Shown: one piece after another, positions 34,930 to 43,820 of the stretch
Layout: every line of letters starts with the position of its first letter
Numbering within the stretch: position 1 is the first letter of the stretch
Source of the DNA: Tessaracoccus aquimaris
Lineage (GTDB): Bacteria; Actinomycetota; Actinomycetes; Propionibacteriales; Propionibacteriaceae
Length of the DNA stretch: 64,000 nucleotides
Assembly (NCBI RefSeq): GCF_001997345.1
Contig: NZ_CP019606.1
Location: 1,116,001-1,180,000, forward strand
Direction of reading: 5' to 3'
Notes under the pieces: generated by a model
Database searches by the model: none
What the model was told of the DNA's origin: nothing
The model's input: only the letters and a program-made list of their open reading frames with translations
Position numbers and translations under genes: made by a program

Positions 34930-36145
34930 CCGCTTCGCGCCAACGGGGCTGGCTGCGCGTCGTCCCGTCGATCTTCATGCTCGCCTGGGGCGGCAATCAC
35001 TTCACTCCCCTGCTCCACCTGTACGAGGAGGTCGGCCACTACGCGCCGTGGCAGGCCAACCTTCTGCTCGGCATGTATGTCGCAGGACTGATCCCTGGCC
35101 TGCTCCTGCTCGCCCCCGTCTCGGACCAGCATGGCCGCAGGCCTGCCCTGATCGCAGGCGCGGTCGCCAGCGTGGCGGGCAGCGTCCTGCTTGCCTGTGG
35201 GTTCCAGTCCTTCGCGCTGCTGTGCCTCGGGAGGGTACTCGCGGGCGTCGCCGTCGGGCCGCGATGTCGGTTGGCACCAGTTGGGTCAAGGAACTCTCCT
35301 CTCCCCCGTTCGACGCGTCCGCCGGGTCGACGGCGGGGGCTCGGCGAGCGCTGCTGACGATGACGGGCGGCTTCGCGGTCGGCGCGGCCGTGACGGGAGT
35401 CCTCGCGCAGTGGGGACCCGCGCCGTCGGTCACCCCATACGTCGTGCATGCGATCCTGACGCTCGGGGCCCTGGCTGCGCTCGTCACCGCCCCTGAGTCG
35501 CTGACTCCGGAGCGCCGCGCGTCCGGACCCTGGTGGCGTGACCTGCGCGTGCCGTCCGCCGGGCATCGACGCTTCGTGCGCCTCGTGCTGCCCGCCGCAC
35601 CATGGGTGTTCGCCGCAGCGGGGGTCGCCTACGCGATCATGCCCGCGACGGTCGCCGACCGGCTCGGCCCCTGGTCGACCCTGTACGCGACGGTGCTGAC
35701 GGTCCTGACGCTCGGTGCGGGTGCCCTGGTGCAGAACTTCGTCCCGGCCATCAACCGCGCCTCGGGAGGGCACGCGCTGCTCGTCGGGATGACGGCAATG
35801 AGCGTCGGCGTCGGCCTGGCGGCGGTCGCCGCGCAGTTGCGTCAACCCGTCCTGGCCCTTGTCGTCGCCGTCGTGCTCGGCCTCGCCTACGGGGTGTGCG
35901 TCACCTCCGGCCTGATCCACGTCCAGTCGATCGCCACCCAACGCGACCTGGCAGGCCTCACCGGCGTCTACTACTCGCTCGCCTACAGCGGGTTCCTGCT
36001 GCCGAGCCTGCTGGCGGCCGCGCTGCCCGTCCTCGACTACCCAACGTCGCTGCTGATCGTGGCCCTGATCTGTGTCGCCTGCGCGGCCCTCGTGGCACGT
36101 GAGTCGATCGGCGGAGCGCCCGCAGCGGCTCCGCAGGACGCCTAG
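34926..36145 (+). pseudogene. MFS transporter, 1-base frameshift
   Basis: Starts at a GTG overlapping the GntR stop. The first frame encodes three membrane segments and the MFS loop VSDQHGRRPALIAGAVAS, to GRVLAGVAVG. The continuation AAMSVGTSWVKELS ... and eight or so further segments lies in the next frame and ends at 36145. One G missing from the GGG at 35256-35258 explains the break; restored length is about 406 residues. Twelve-segment exporter of unknown substrate, probably regulated by the adjacent GntR protein. Confidence 0.8.
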
Positions 36146-36155
36146 TCTTGGTCGG

Positions 36156-36521
36156 GTGAGCGAAGAACCAGAGGTCCTCGGAGTCGTCTTGCAGGCCTCG
36201 GGCGCGGACGCCGACCTGCCCTGGAAGGCGTGGCAGTCGAGCCTGAACCTGGAGGCCGAACTGCCGGGAAGCACCGTCGAGATCGTCGTGCAGGGGGCGG
36301 CGGTCGCCTCGCTGATCGCGGCACACCCCACCGCCAAGCGACTCGTGGAGGCGTTGCGGGGCGGCACGGGAGACGTGACGGTCCTCGCCTGCGCCAACGC
36401 GCTCCGGGCACACCACATCGACCCCTCCGATCTCGCGGAGGGCATCGACGTGGTGCCCGCGGGGATCGCGCGCCTGGTCACCCGCCAGCGCGAGGGCTGG
36501 AGCTACGTCCGGATCGGCTGA
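36156..36521 (+). CDS. DsrE-like small protein
   Basis: 121 residues from GTG. DsrE/F-like alpha/beta fold: VLGVVLQASGADADLPWKAW, STVEIVVQGAAVASLIA, DVTVLACANALRAHHIDPSD, LAEGIDVVPAGIARLVTRQR. One Cys (ACANAL) sits where sulfur-relay relatives have the active cysteine. TAGTCT at 36143-36148 is 7 nt upstream (leaderless). Sulfur transfer is possible but not shown. Confidence 0.7.
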   Translation: MSEEPEVLGVVLQASGADADLPWKAWQSSLNLEAELPGSTVEIVVQGAAVASLIAAHPTAKRLVEALRGGTGDVTVLACANALRAHHIDPSDLAEGIDVVPAGIARLVTRQREGWSYVRIG

Positions 36522-36523
36522 GC

Positions 36524-37084
36524 TCAGCCGGCCTTCAGCATCCGCCACACCTCGGCCTGGACGCCCGCGTACTGCCTGACGTCGACGCGGGGATCGAACA
36601 GCAACCGCATGCCCGCCTCGTCGGGCGTCCGGTCGGCCTTGTCCTGGTTACACCCGGAGCACGCGGCGACCAGGTTGCCCCACGTCCATCCGCCTCCCCT
36701 GCACGCAGGGAAGATGTGGTCGACGGTTCCCGCGAATGCGCCGCAGTAGGCGCAGGTCCATCCGTCGCGGCGCAGGATGTCGAAGCGCGACGCCCTGCTG
36801 TGCAGGTCGGGCGCCCGCCGGAACGGTATCTCGACCCAATGGTTGAGCCGCACGATGACGGGCCATCCCATGTCGACCGAACCGCCTGCCGAGCGCACCC
36901 GGCGGGTGTGGTGGATCTTGAACGGGGTGTAGACGTCGTCGAGGATCCCCGTCACGGCGCGGGTCCAGTGCACCTCGCCCTTGACGTCGTAGTCGAGGCC
37001 GATCACGAACGTGGTGGCGCTGTGCTCCTGGAGGGACGCGGGCGCGATGTCGCCGTGCGGGCGTTGTCTCAGTCGGATCGTCAT
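36524..37084 (-). CDS. HNH endonuclease-domain protein
   Basis: 186 residues. HNH region at about 108-165: WTCAYCGAFAGTVDHIFPAC, GGGWTWGNLVAACSGCNQDKADRTP, i.e. two C-x2-C zinc knuckles around the D-H catalytic pair and N. The N-terminal 100 residues (DYDVKGEVHWTRAVTGILDD, IHHTRRVRSAGGSVDM) look like the actinobacterial HNH proteins often found alone in genomes. Role unknown. GGAGG lies before the ATG; the terminator upstream isolates it from the preceding transcript. Confidence 0.85.
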   Translation of the reverse strand: MTIRLRQRPHGDIAPASLQEHSATTFVIGLDYDVKGEVHWTRAVTGILDDVYTPFKIHHTRRVRSAGGSVDMGWPVIVRLNHWVEIPFRRAPDLHSRASRFDILRRDGWTCAYCGAFAGTVDHIFPACRGGGWTWGNLVAACSGCNQDKADRTPDEAGMRLLFDPRVDVRQYAGVQAEVWRMLKAG

Positions 37085-37123
37085 GATCGGCCTCCTTTCT
37101 GGCGTTGCTGAGATTCGGGGTAC

Positions 37124-37158
37124 GAAAAAGGCCCCGTGGGAACGTGTCCCTCGGGGCC
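37124..37158 (-). terminator. rho-independent terminator upstream of the HNH gene
   Basis: On the minus strand GGCCCCG/CGGGGCC plus an inner GGGA/TCCC stem is followed by TTTTTC, the best U-run terminator of the window. It ends whatever transcript comes through 37160-37300. Confidence 0.85.
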
Positions 37159-37181
37159 TGAGATAGGCATTCGACGCTCGT

Positions 37182-37292
37182 CTAGCTGCGAGGTCGGAGA
37201 GACAGGAGGGGAAGGTCGCAGGTCAGCGCTGCGCCAAGTTCGGGGCGCGCGACATAGGCCGAACCGGCCTTTGACAGTCGCTGGCTGAGCAT
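37182..37292 (-). CDS. possible 36-residue peptide
   Basis: A short frame (MLSQRLSKAGSAYVARPELG ...) sits directly upstream of a strong terminator on the same strand. No clear Shine-Dalgarno and no known family. The transcript could equally be a small RNA. The surrounding DNA is AT-richer than average. Confidence 0.25.
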   Translation of the reverse strand: MLSQRLSKAGSAYVARPELGAALTCDLPLLSLRPRS

Positions 37293-37385
37293 GATCGTCT
37301 CTCTCGTCTCGAAGAATTTCCTCGAACAGGTTAACAGCTTGGGCCGGGATCCGGCTGGGCGCGACCCGACATTGAGCATGTTTGG

Positions 37386-37848
37386 TTGCTCGATGCTCTC
37401 CACGCCCAAGTTGAACGTGCCAATCGGAAACGACTTACCAGACATGCTCAACGCAGGACCGACACTGCGGTCTCGACGGTCGGAACGTTCCACCCGGGAA
37501 CCGAGGTCAACCTCACTCCCGACGACACCACGGTCGAACCGAACATGCGCGCCTATGACGCCGATCCCCGCCTCGGCGAGCGAGGACGTCGGCGTCCTGG
37601 CGACCACGGTGAACGGCCCCGTGCGCGTACTGGATCGTGGGCCGGGCCGACCCTCGGCCGTTCGCCGGCGCGACGTCCGTGGCGGAGATTGTGCGCGTCC
37701 TGGCGGGCGTGCCCGCCAACCACTCGCTGCGGTATGCACCCGTGATCGAGCCGACCCTCTCGATGGGTGTCTCCCCCTGGAGGCCGACGCCCTGGAATGG
37801 TTCCGCGACGCCGCGGCGGGGCCTCCGCGCCGCGCGGCCGACGGCTGA
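37386..37848 (+). pseudogene. decayed gene of unknown function with several frame changes
   Basis: Protein-like stretches with GC-rich third positions follow each other in three frames: VGTFHPGTEVNLTPDDTTVE to DPRLGE, then EDVGVLATTVNGPVRV, then IVGRADPRPFAGATSVAEIV with VLAGVPANHSLRYAPVIEP, and last LPLEADALEWFRDAAAG to 37848. At least three indels would be needed to rebuild it. No family recognised. The rest of the 37085-37981 gap holds the terminator, the small frame before it and the promoter of the next gene (an AT-rich stretch at 37939-37955). Confidence 0.4.
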
Positions 37849-37981
37849 TCCGGGCCGCCGGGCGCCGCGGGATGACCCCCTCCTAGTCAGCCCGCGGTGC
37901 CATCGCCAAGGCAACCCCACGGGGTCTGTCCAAGGGGGATAAAACTAAAATTGATGGCTCCCGACCCGAAGGACCATCACC

Positions 37982-39100
37982 ATGTCCGAACGCTTCGACC
38001 TTCCCACCGTCGCCGATCTGCAGGCGCTGGCAGAGCCCCACGAGCGGGCGATCACTGTGTACGCGAGGACCTCTCCCGACGACCGCGAGAAGAGCCTGCT
38101 TGCCGTCAAGAGCGCCGTCGACAGCGCCTTGCGCACCCTGCGCGAGCAGGGCATCTCGCACAACATGGAGCAGGCCCTGCGCGACCGCTGGGCCGCGCAC
38201 GAGGCCTCGATGATCTGGGGAAGGCTGTCGGCCTCGGTCGTGCTGCTGCTCGCCGACGACGTCGACGAGTTGTTCGTCCTTCCCAACGCGTTCGAGGACC
38301 GTCTCCAGGTCGGGGCGCATTTCGACCTCGGCCAGTTGATCCGCGCCGTGACGACCCCGCAGGAGGCGTTCGCGCTGACGCTGTCGCAGAACGGCTGGAA
38401 CCTGTGGCACGCCACCGCCAGCGGCCGCGCGACCGAACTTCCGCTGCGTGGCGAGCATCCGGCCGACATCGCGGAGGCCACCAACCGGGCGACCGTGCGT
38501 GACCGCAGCCACGTCCGCCGACTGGTCGGCGACGAGGGCCGGGGCGTGCTGCTTCGCACCTACGCCCAGCGGGTCGCGGAGGCGGTCTCGACGGAACTGG
38601 CCGGCACCTCGCCGCAGGCCCCGCTGTTCGTCTTTGCCGCCGCTCCCCTGCTCGACCTCTACCGCGACGCCGACCTCACCGGCCGCAGGCTCGAGACGGT
38701 GCCCGGCGCGCCGGACGCGTTGGCGGCCCACGACATCGATGAGGCGATCCGGGCCGAGCTGCCGGGCATCAACGCGGCGGCCATCAACGCCACCATCGAG
38801 AGGCTCGGCGACGAGATCGCACAGGGCACCGTCGCGCGCGACCTTGCAGACATCGCGAGGGCGACCGCGCTCGGCGCCGTCGACACGCTCGTCTACGACC
38901 TCACGGCGAGCGAGACCGGCAGCTTCGACCCCACGAGCGGGGCGATCGGCTACGACGCGGACGGCTACCAGTTGCTGTCCAAGATCGCGCTCCAGGTGCT
39001 CCAGACCGGCGGCACGGTGCACGCCGTGCGCCCCGGTGAGGTCACCTCAGCGGTCTGGCTTCCGCCCGCGGTCGCGGGGCTGCGGTTCACGCTCGCCTGA
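37982..39100 (+). CDS. baeRF-like protein (bacterial archaeo-eukaryotic release-factor family)
   Basis: 372 residues, no membrane segment. N-terminal third with ERAITVYARTSPDDREKSLL, middle with SVVLLLADDVDELFVLPNAF and HFDLGQLIRAVTTPQEAFAL, then ADLTGRRLETVPGAPDALAA, and C-terminal GYDADGYQLLSKIALQVLQT followed by GGTVHAVRPGEVTSAVWLPP. The plan (DsbA-like linker aside) fits the bacterial eRF1-like families whose members may act on stalled ribosomes. Assignment from remembered patterns, so moderate. AAGGA precedes the ATG; an AT-rich TAAAACTAAAATT promoter region lies upstream. Confidence 0.55.
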   Translation: MSERFDLPTVADLQALAEPHERAITVYARTSPDDREKSLLAVKSAVDSALRTLREQGISHNMEQALRDRWAAHEASMIWGRLSASVVLLLADDVDELFVLPNAFEDRLQVGAHFDLGQLIRAVTTPQEAFALTLSQNGWNLWHATASGRATELPLRGEHPADIAEATNRATVRDRSHVRRLVGDEGRGVLLRTYAQRVAEAVSTELAGTSPQAPLFVFAAAPLLDLYRDADLTGRRLETVPGAPDALAAHDIDEAIRAELPGINAAAINATIERLGDEIAQGTVARDLADIARATALGAVDTLVYDLTASETGSFDPTSGAIGYDADGYQLLSKIALQVLQTGGTVHAVRPGEVTSAVWLPPAVAGLRFTLA

Positions 39101-39110
39101 CAACCGCCGC

Positions 39111-39146
39111 GTCGCCACTCCCCGGCCTCAACCGGGGTGGGGCGAC
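39111..39146. terminator. hairpin between convergent genes
   Basis: GTCGCCACTCCCCGG and CCGGGGTGGGGCGAC form a long stem with a CCTCAA loop just past the baeRF stop and over the end of the next, opposite gene. Confidence 0.6.
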
Positions 39147-39754
39147 GCGTCGACGTCCCGGTACTGCGCGTCGAGCCATTCGGGGTACCAGGACAGCAGG
39201 TCGTCTGGCTCGCACGGCAGTCGCATCCGGTCGCCGGCGCCGTCGAATGAGTCGATCAGGCCGCCGGTCAGCCGGGCGAGCGCCGCGACCACGTAGCCGG
39301 TCAGCAGTCGCCCGCTGAACGGCTGCGGTAGTTCGATGCTGACGTCCCAGGACCAGCCGATCCCCTTCGCCGACTCGAAGTCGAACGAGGTCGTCGCGCC
39401 CCGTGCGGCGATGTCCTCGCGGCGGGCGTCGATGAGGGTGGCGTGGTGCGGGGTGATCTCGGAGTCGCTCATCCGGAGCGGGACGTCGGCGCGGGTGCCC
39501 GGGAGCGTGACGCCAAGCCGTGACATCCCGCCGAAGGTCAGCGGCGCCGTCGGGTCGTGGAGCCTGGCGGGCGGCGTGCCCTCCGCGACGATCTCGCAGC
39601 GTGGCGACGGGGCCGTCAGGTCGTGTCCGGCGAGAGCCTCCCGCGTCACGCGCCGGGCTCGGTCGGTGAGCAGGAGCCGGGCGATCTCGTCCTCCAACTC
39701 GCCCGCGGAGGGGACGAAGGCCGTCGATGGGTAGATGTCGAACGAGCTGGACAT
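39128..39754 (-). CDS. hypothetical protein
   Basis: 208 residues, soluble. Contains EDEIARLLLTDRARRVTREA, PLTFGGMSRLGVTLPGTRAD, GATTSFDFESAKGIGWSWDV and RLPCEPDDLLSWYPEWLDAQ. No recognised domain, signal peptide or metal site. The last codons overlap a transcription-terminator hairpin. GGGAGC lies before the ATG. Confidence 0.6.
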   Translation of the reverse strand: MSSSFDIYPSTAFVPSAGELEDEIARLLLTDRARRVTREALAGHDLTAPSPRCEIVAEGTPPARLHDPTAPLTFGGMSRLGVTLPGTRADVPLRMSDSEITPHHATLIDARREDIAARGATTSFDFESAKGIGWSWDVSIELPQPFSGRLLTGYVVAALARLTGGLIDSFDGAGDRMRLPCEPDDLLSWYPEWLDAQYRDVDASPHPG

Positions 39755-39896
39755 TGAGGCTCCCGTCGGTCTCTCGCGGCAACGCTACCAACGAGGTGGG
39801 TTGGGTCGGCTGCCTGCGCATCGGCCAAAAGGGTGATGTGTCTCTCGTCCCCTTTCGCGATGTCCGGGACGGGGTGCCGCTGGTGGAGTTGGTGGC

Positions 39897-41999
39897 ATGG
39901 CAGATTCTGTATCCGGCGGGCACCTCGCCGACCGTTTGACCTCGCGCCGCGGCGCCTGGATTTCCCTTGGCATCGTGCTCGCGGTGTTCGTGGCGCTGTT
40001 CGGCATCTTCGGCAGCGCCAAGGCGCCCTCCGGCAACGCTCAGGCCCCCACCGACTCCGAGTCGGCGAGGGTGAGCGAGTTGCTGGCCGGCTTCCCCAAC
40101 GCCGACAGGCAGTCCGTCCAGGTCGTGGCGACCCGCGACGACGGGGGGACCCTCCAGCCGGGCGACCTCGACGCGCTCACCGCGATGCTCCCGTCGCTGA
40201 CCAGCATCCCCGAGGCGCCCGCGTCCGGGCCGCTGGTCAGCGAGGACGGCGAGGCCGCCGTGCTGATGGCCCCCATCACCGTCGGCGCCGACAACTCGGA
40301 GACCGCAGAGATGATCAAGGAGGTCCGGGGGCAGATCGCCGCAGACCATCCCGCCGGGCTGAGCCTGCTCGTCACGGGCGGGCCCGCGTTCGGTGCCGAC
40401 GTCGCCTCGTCCTTCGACGGGGCCGACTTCACGCTGCTGCTCGTCACCATCCTGATCGTGGCGGTGCTGCTGATCGCCACGTACCGCTCCCCTGTGCTGT
40501 GGCTGGTTCCGCTGATCGTGATCGCGCTGGCCGACGGGCTCGCGGGTCGCGTCACCGCCGCGGCGGGCTCCGCCTGGAACCTGCAGTTCGACGCGGGCAT
40601 CATCAGCGTGCTCGTCTTCGGCGCAGGAACCAACTATGCGCTGCTGCTGATGTCTCGCTACCGCGAGGAACTGATGGTCGAGGCCGACCACCGCGCCGCG
40701 CTCGCGTCGGCCTGGCGCAAGACTATGCCCGCGATCCTCGCGTCCAACCTCACGGTGGTGGTAGCGCTCGCCACGCTTGCGCTGGCCGTCATTCCCGGCA
40801 CCCAGGGCCTCGGCGTCACGACCGCCATCGGCCTGCTGATCGCGCTCGCCGCGGTGGCGTTCGCGCTACCCCCGTTCCTGGCCGTGTGCGGCCGCAAGGT
40901 GTTCTGGCCCTTCATCCCCCGCCCCGGACAGGCACGCACGCAAGGCCGCGGTTGGCGGGCGCTCGCCATGAAGGTGACCAAGCGTCCCGCCGTCAGCCTC
41001 GCCGCGGGCCTGACCTTGCTCGCCGTGATGGCGGCCGGGTTGTTCGGCACGAGCGTCGGCCTCGACCAGATCGAGAAGTTCCGGGTCCAGTCCGAGTCCG
41101 CCGCAGGCCTCGAGGTGCTCTCGCAGCACTTCCCGCCCGGTGAGGCCCAGCCTGTGTTCGTCGTCGCCAAGTCCGACTCCGCCGACGACGTCCTCGCCGC
41201 GGTCGACGGCGTCGAGGGCATCGTGCGCGCGCACCCGATCGGCGAGACGGACGACGGCACGCTGACCAAGCTGATGGTCACCAGCGAGTATTCCCCCAGC
41301 ACCCCAGAGAGCCTCGACCAGATCACGCAGTTGCGCGACGCGGTGCACGCCGTGCCAGGAGCCGACGCGCTGGTGGGCGGCGCCGTCGCGACCGACCTCG
41401 ACGCCCGCAGCGGCAACGAGGCGGACCTGTTCCTGATCGCCCCGCTCGTGCTGCTGGTGTGTTTCGTGGTGCTGGTGATCCTGCTCCGCTCGTTGATCGC
41501 CCCGACGTTGCTGCTGATGGTCAACCTTGCGAGCGCGGTCGCCGCGATCGGAGCGGGGGCCTGGCTGAGCCGGGTGCTCATCGGGCAGGACGCGCTCGAC
41601 CTGCAGGTGCCGCTGCTGTCGTTCCTGTTCCTGGTGGCGCTCGGCATCGACTACACCATCTTCCTGGTGCACCGGGCGAAGGCCGAGGCGGTCGGCCACG
41701 GCACCCGCTCCGGCATGGTGGAGGCGATCGCGCACACCGGCAGCGTGATCACCAGCGCCGGGCTGGTGCTGGCGGCCGTCTTCGCCGCCCTCGGCGTGCT
41801 GCCGCTCGTCACGTTGGGGCAACTCGGCCTCATCGTCGGCGTCGGCGTGCTCGTCGACACCCTCGTGGTCCGCTCCGTGATCGTGCCCGCCATCTTCACC
41901 CTGGTTGGCGACCGCATCTGGTGGCCGGGGCGACTCCCGTTGCCCCGTGACGGAGAATTGGCGCATGTCTCTGGTGACGATGCCCTTGTCTCAAGCTGA
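39897..41999 (+). CDS. MMPL-family transporter (RND type)
   Basis: 700 residues with two matching halves: each has one membrane helix, a large outer domain and five more helices. First half: AWISLGIVLAVFVALFGIFG, FTLLLVTILIVAVLLIATYR, with the family's D/Y core in IISVLVFGAGTNYALLLMSR. Second half: LFLIAPLVLLVCFVVLVILL and LLSFLFLVALGIDYTIFLVH (the proton-relay Asp-Tyr pair is kept here, while the first half has GTNY). Likely exports lipids or drugs by proton motive force. The end overlaps the histidine-kinase gene, so it is probably controlled by that system. Confidence 0.9.
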   Translation: MADSVSGGHLADRLTSRRGAWISLGIVLAVFVALFGIFGSAKAPSGNAQAPTDSESARVSELLAGFPNADRQSVQVVATRDDGGTLQPGDLDALTAMLPSLTSIPEAPASGPLVSEDGEAAVLMAPITVGADNSETAEMIKEVRGQIAADHPAGLSLLVTGGPAFGADVASSFDGADFTLLLVTILIVAVLLIATYRSPVLWLVPLIVIALADGLAGRVTAAAGSAWNLQFDAGIISVLVFGAGTNYALLLMSRYREELMVEADHRAALASAWRKTMPAILASNLTVVVALATLALAVIPGTQGLGVTTAIGLLIALAAVAFALPPFLAVCGRKVFWPFIPRPGQARTQGRGWRALAMKVTKRPAVSLAAGLTLLAVMAAGLFGTSVGLDQIEKFRVQSESAAGLEVLSQHFPPGEAQPVFVVAKSDSADDVLAAVDGVEGIVRAHPIGETDDGTLTKLMVTSEYSPSTPESLDQITQLRDAVHAVPGADALVGGAVATDLDARSGNEADLFLIAPLVLLVCFVVLVILLRSLIAPTLLLMVNLASAVAAIGAGAWLSRVLIGQDALDLQVPLLSFLFLVALGIDYTIFLVHRAKAEAVGHGTRSGMVEAIAHTGSVITSAGLVLAAVFAALGVLPLVTLGQLGLIVGVGVLVDTLVVRSVIVPAIFTLVGDRIWWPGRLPLPRDGELAHVSGDDALVSS

Positions 42000-43209
42000 C
42001 CTCGCGCCGGTCGGGCCCGGACGCTACGTCCGGGCCATGGAGGTCGGCCAGCACGTCATCGCGCTGGTGCTGACCTCCGTCGGGGTGATCCGCGCCGCCG
42101 TCAGCGGGGCCGACGTCCCTGCTGCGGTCATCGCGGGCGTCGTCTTCCTCGCGTGGCACACGGCCGGTTCCGTCGTGTCGGCGCGCTCCGGGTCGACCAC
42201 GGTCGCGGCGTGGTGGCTGCTCGGCCTCGTCGCGGTGTGGATCGGTGCGACCATCGTGTCGGCCGAGTTCGTGTGGCTGGCCTTCCTGCTCTGGCTGCTC
42301 GCCGGGCATCTACTCTCCCTCGGCTGGGGACTGGCGCTGTCGGTCTTCGTGTTCGCCGTGGTGGTCGCGGCCCCGCTGCTGCACCACGGCGGCACCAGTT
42401 ATGGCATCGTCTTCGGCCCCCTCGTCGGTGGCGTGTTCGCCTACGGCATCTCGCGGGGCTACCTCCAGTTGCTGCGCGACGCGGCCGAGCGTGAGCGACT
42501 GGTGATCTCCCTGCGGTCGGCACATGCGGAGATGGCCGACCTGCAGGACGAGTTGGCCGCCGCCCAGCGCCAGTCCGGCATCGTCGCGGAGCGCACCCGG
42601 ATCTCGCGCGACATCCACGACACCGTCGCGCAGTCTCTTTCGTCGATCCGGTTGCTCGCGCACGCCCAGGTCGACGGGTCGCCCGACCCGGCAGCGGCAC
42701 GCACCCTCGGCCAGATCGAGGCCTTGGCCGGTGACGGCCTCGGCGACGTGCGCCGCATCGTCGCGGCCCTCGCGCCGATGGAACTGGAGGACAACGCCCT
42801 CGCGGGTGCCCTGCAGCGCATGGTCGACCGGTTGCGGGACGAGACCGGAGTCGACGCAACGTTGCGGCTCGACGACACCCTGCCGATCCTCAGCACTGAG
42901 GTCGAGGTCGCGCTGCTGCGCACCGCCCAGTCGGCGTTGGCAAACGTGCGGCGGCACGCGGATGCTGGTCGCGTGGTCGTCAGCCTCATCGACGCGGGCG
43001 ACACCGTCCGCCTCGACATCATCGACGACGGCTCCGGCTTCGATCTGCCAGCCTGGGAGAACGCCAGGGAGGCGCCGCCGTCCAGTTTCGGGCTGCGCTA
43101 CATGCGCGACCGGCTCCGGGAACTGGGAGGAGGCCTCGACATCGAGACCGCCCCCGGCGAGGGAACCGCCATCTCCGGGCACCTGTCCATCGGAAGGGGA
43201 CGACCATGA
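41965..43209 (+). CDS. sensor histidine kinase (NarL/DesK-like, HisKA_3)
   Basis: 414 residues. About six membrane helices (residues 25-165), a coiled coil with LRSAHAEMADLQDELAAAQR, the phospho-acceptor His in RTRISRDIHDTVAQSLSSIR, and a GHKL ATPase end with NVRRHADAGRV, IIDDGSGFDLP and GLRYMRDRLRELGGGLDIET. It autophosphorylates and passes phosphate to the next gene product. The ATG at 41965 has GGAG upstream and overlaps the transporter gene by 35 bp. Confidence 0.9.
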   Translation: MSLVTMPLSQADLAPVGPGRYVRAMEVGQHVIALVLTSVGVIRAAVSGADVPAAVIAGVVFLAWHTAGSVVSARSGSTTVAAWWLLGLVAVWIGATIVSAEFVWLAFLLWLLAGHLLSLGWGLALSVFVFAVVVAAPLLHHGGTSYGIVFGPLVGGVFAYGISRGYLQLLRDAAERERLVISLRSAHAEMADLQDELAAAQRQSGIVAERTRISRDIHDTVAQSLSSIRLLAHAQVDGSPDPAAARTLGQIEALAGDGLGDVRRIVAALAPMELEDNALAGALQRMVDRLRDETGVDATLRLDDTLPILSTEVEVALLRTAQSALANVRRHADAGRVVVSLIDAGDTVRLDIIDDGSGFDLPAWENAREAPPSSFGLRYMRDRLRELGGGLDIETAPGEGTAISGHLSIGRGRP

Positions 43210-43820
43210 CCCGCGTGTTGCTCGTCGACGACCACCCGGTGGTGCGGAGCGGGCTGCGAGCCGTGCTGACCTCCGGCGGCGTCGACGTGATCGGGGAGGC
43301 GGGCACCGGCGAGGAGGCCCTCGAGATGGTCGCGCGGCTGAGCCCGGACGTCGTGATGTGCGATCTCCGGCTGGGCGACGGCATCGACGGGATCCAGACG
43401 ACCGCGCGGCTCACGAAGCTGAGCCCTGCCCCCGCCGTCCTGATCCTGACCACCTTCGACCGGGACGCGGAGATCCTCGGCGCCATCGAGGCAGGGGCCG
43501 CGGGTTACCTGCTCAAGGACGCCGCGCCCGAGGTGATCCTTGAGGCCATCGCCAAGGCGGCTTCCGGCGGGGTCTTCCTCTCCCCCGGCATTCAGACGCG
43601 CGTGCTGCGCGGGATGCGCAACCCACGCCCCCGCCCGACCCAACGCGAGATCGAGGTGCTCGCCCTCCTGGCGGAGGGCGCGAGCAACCGGGAGATCGCC
43701 AAGACGCTCTTCGTCACCGAGGCCACCGTCAAAAGCCATCTGGCGCACATCTTCACCAAGCTCGACGTCGACAGCAGGTCGCGCGCGGTGCACGTGGCCC
43801 GCGAGTCGGGGCTGATCTAG
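43206..43820 (+). CDS. NarL/LuxR-type response regulator
   Basis: 204 residues. Receiver: VLLVDDHPVVRSGLRAVLTS (acidic pocket), phospho-acceptor Asp in DVVMCDLRLGDGIDG, Lys in LLKDAAPEVILEAI. LuxR HTH: PTQREIEVLALLAEGASNRE and ATVKSHLAHIFTKLDV. Overlaps the kinase stop (ATGA). Probably regulates the MMPL transporter operon. Confidence 0.93.
   Translation: MTRVLLVDDHPVVRSGLRAVLTSGGVDVIGEAGTGEEALEMVARLSPDVVMCDLRLGDGIDGIQTTARLTKLSPAPAVLILTTFDRDAEILGAIEAGAAGYLLKDAAPEVILEAIAKAASGGVFLSPGIQTRVLRGMRNPRPRPTQREIEVLALLAEGASNREIAKTLFVTEATVKSHLAHIFTKLDVDSRSRAVHVARESGLI

Noticed and set aside
37182..37739. 185-codon minus-strand frame over the 37.4 kb region
   Set aside because: Its first half is Arg/Pro-rich and antisense to the better coding signal on the plus strand; only the last 36 codons are kept, with low confidence.
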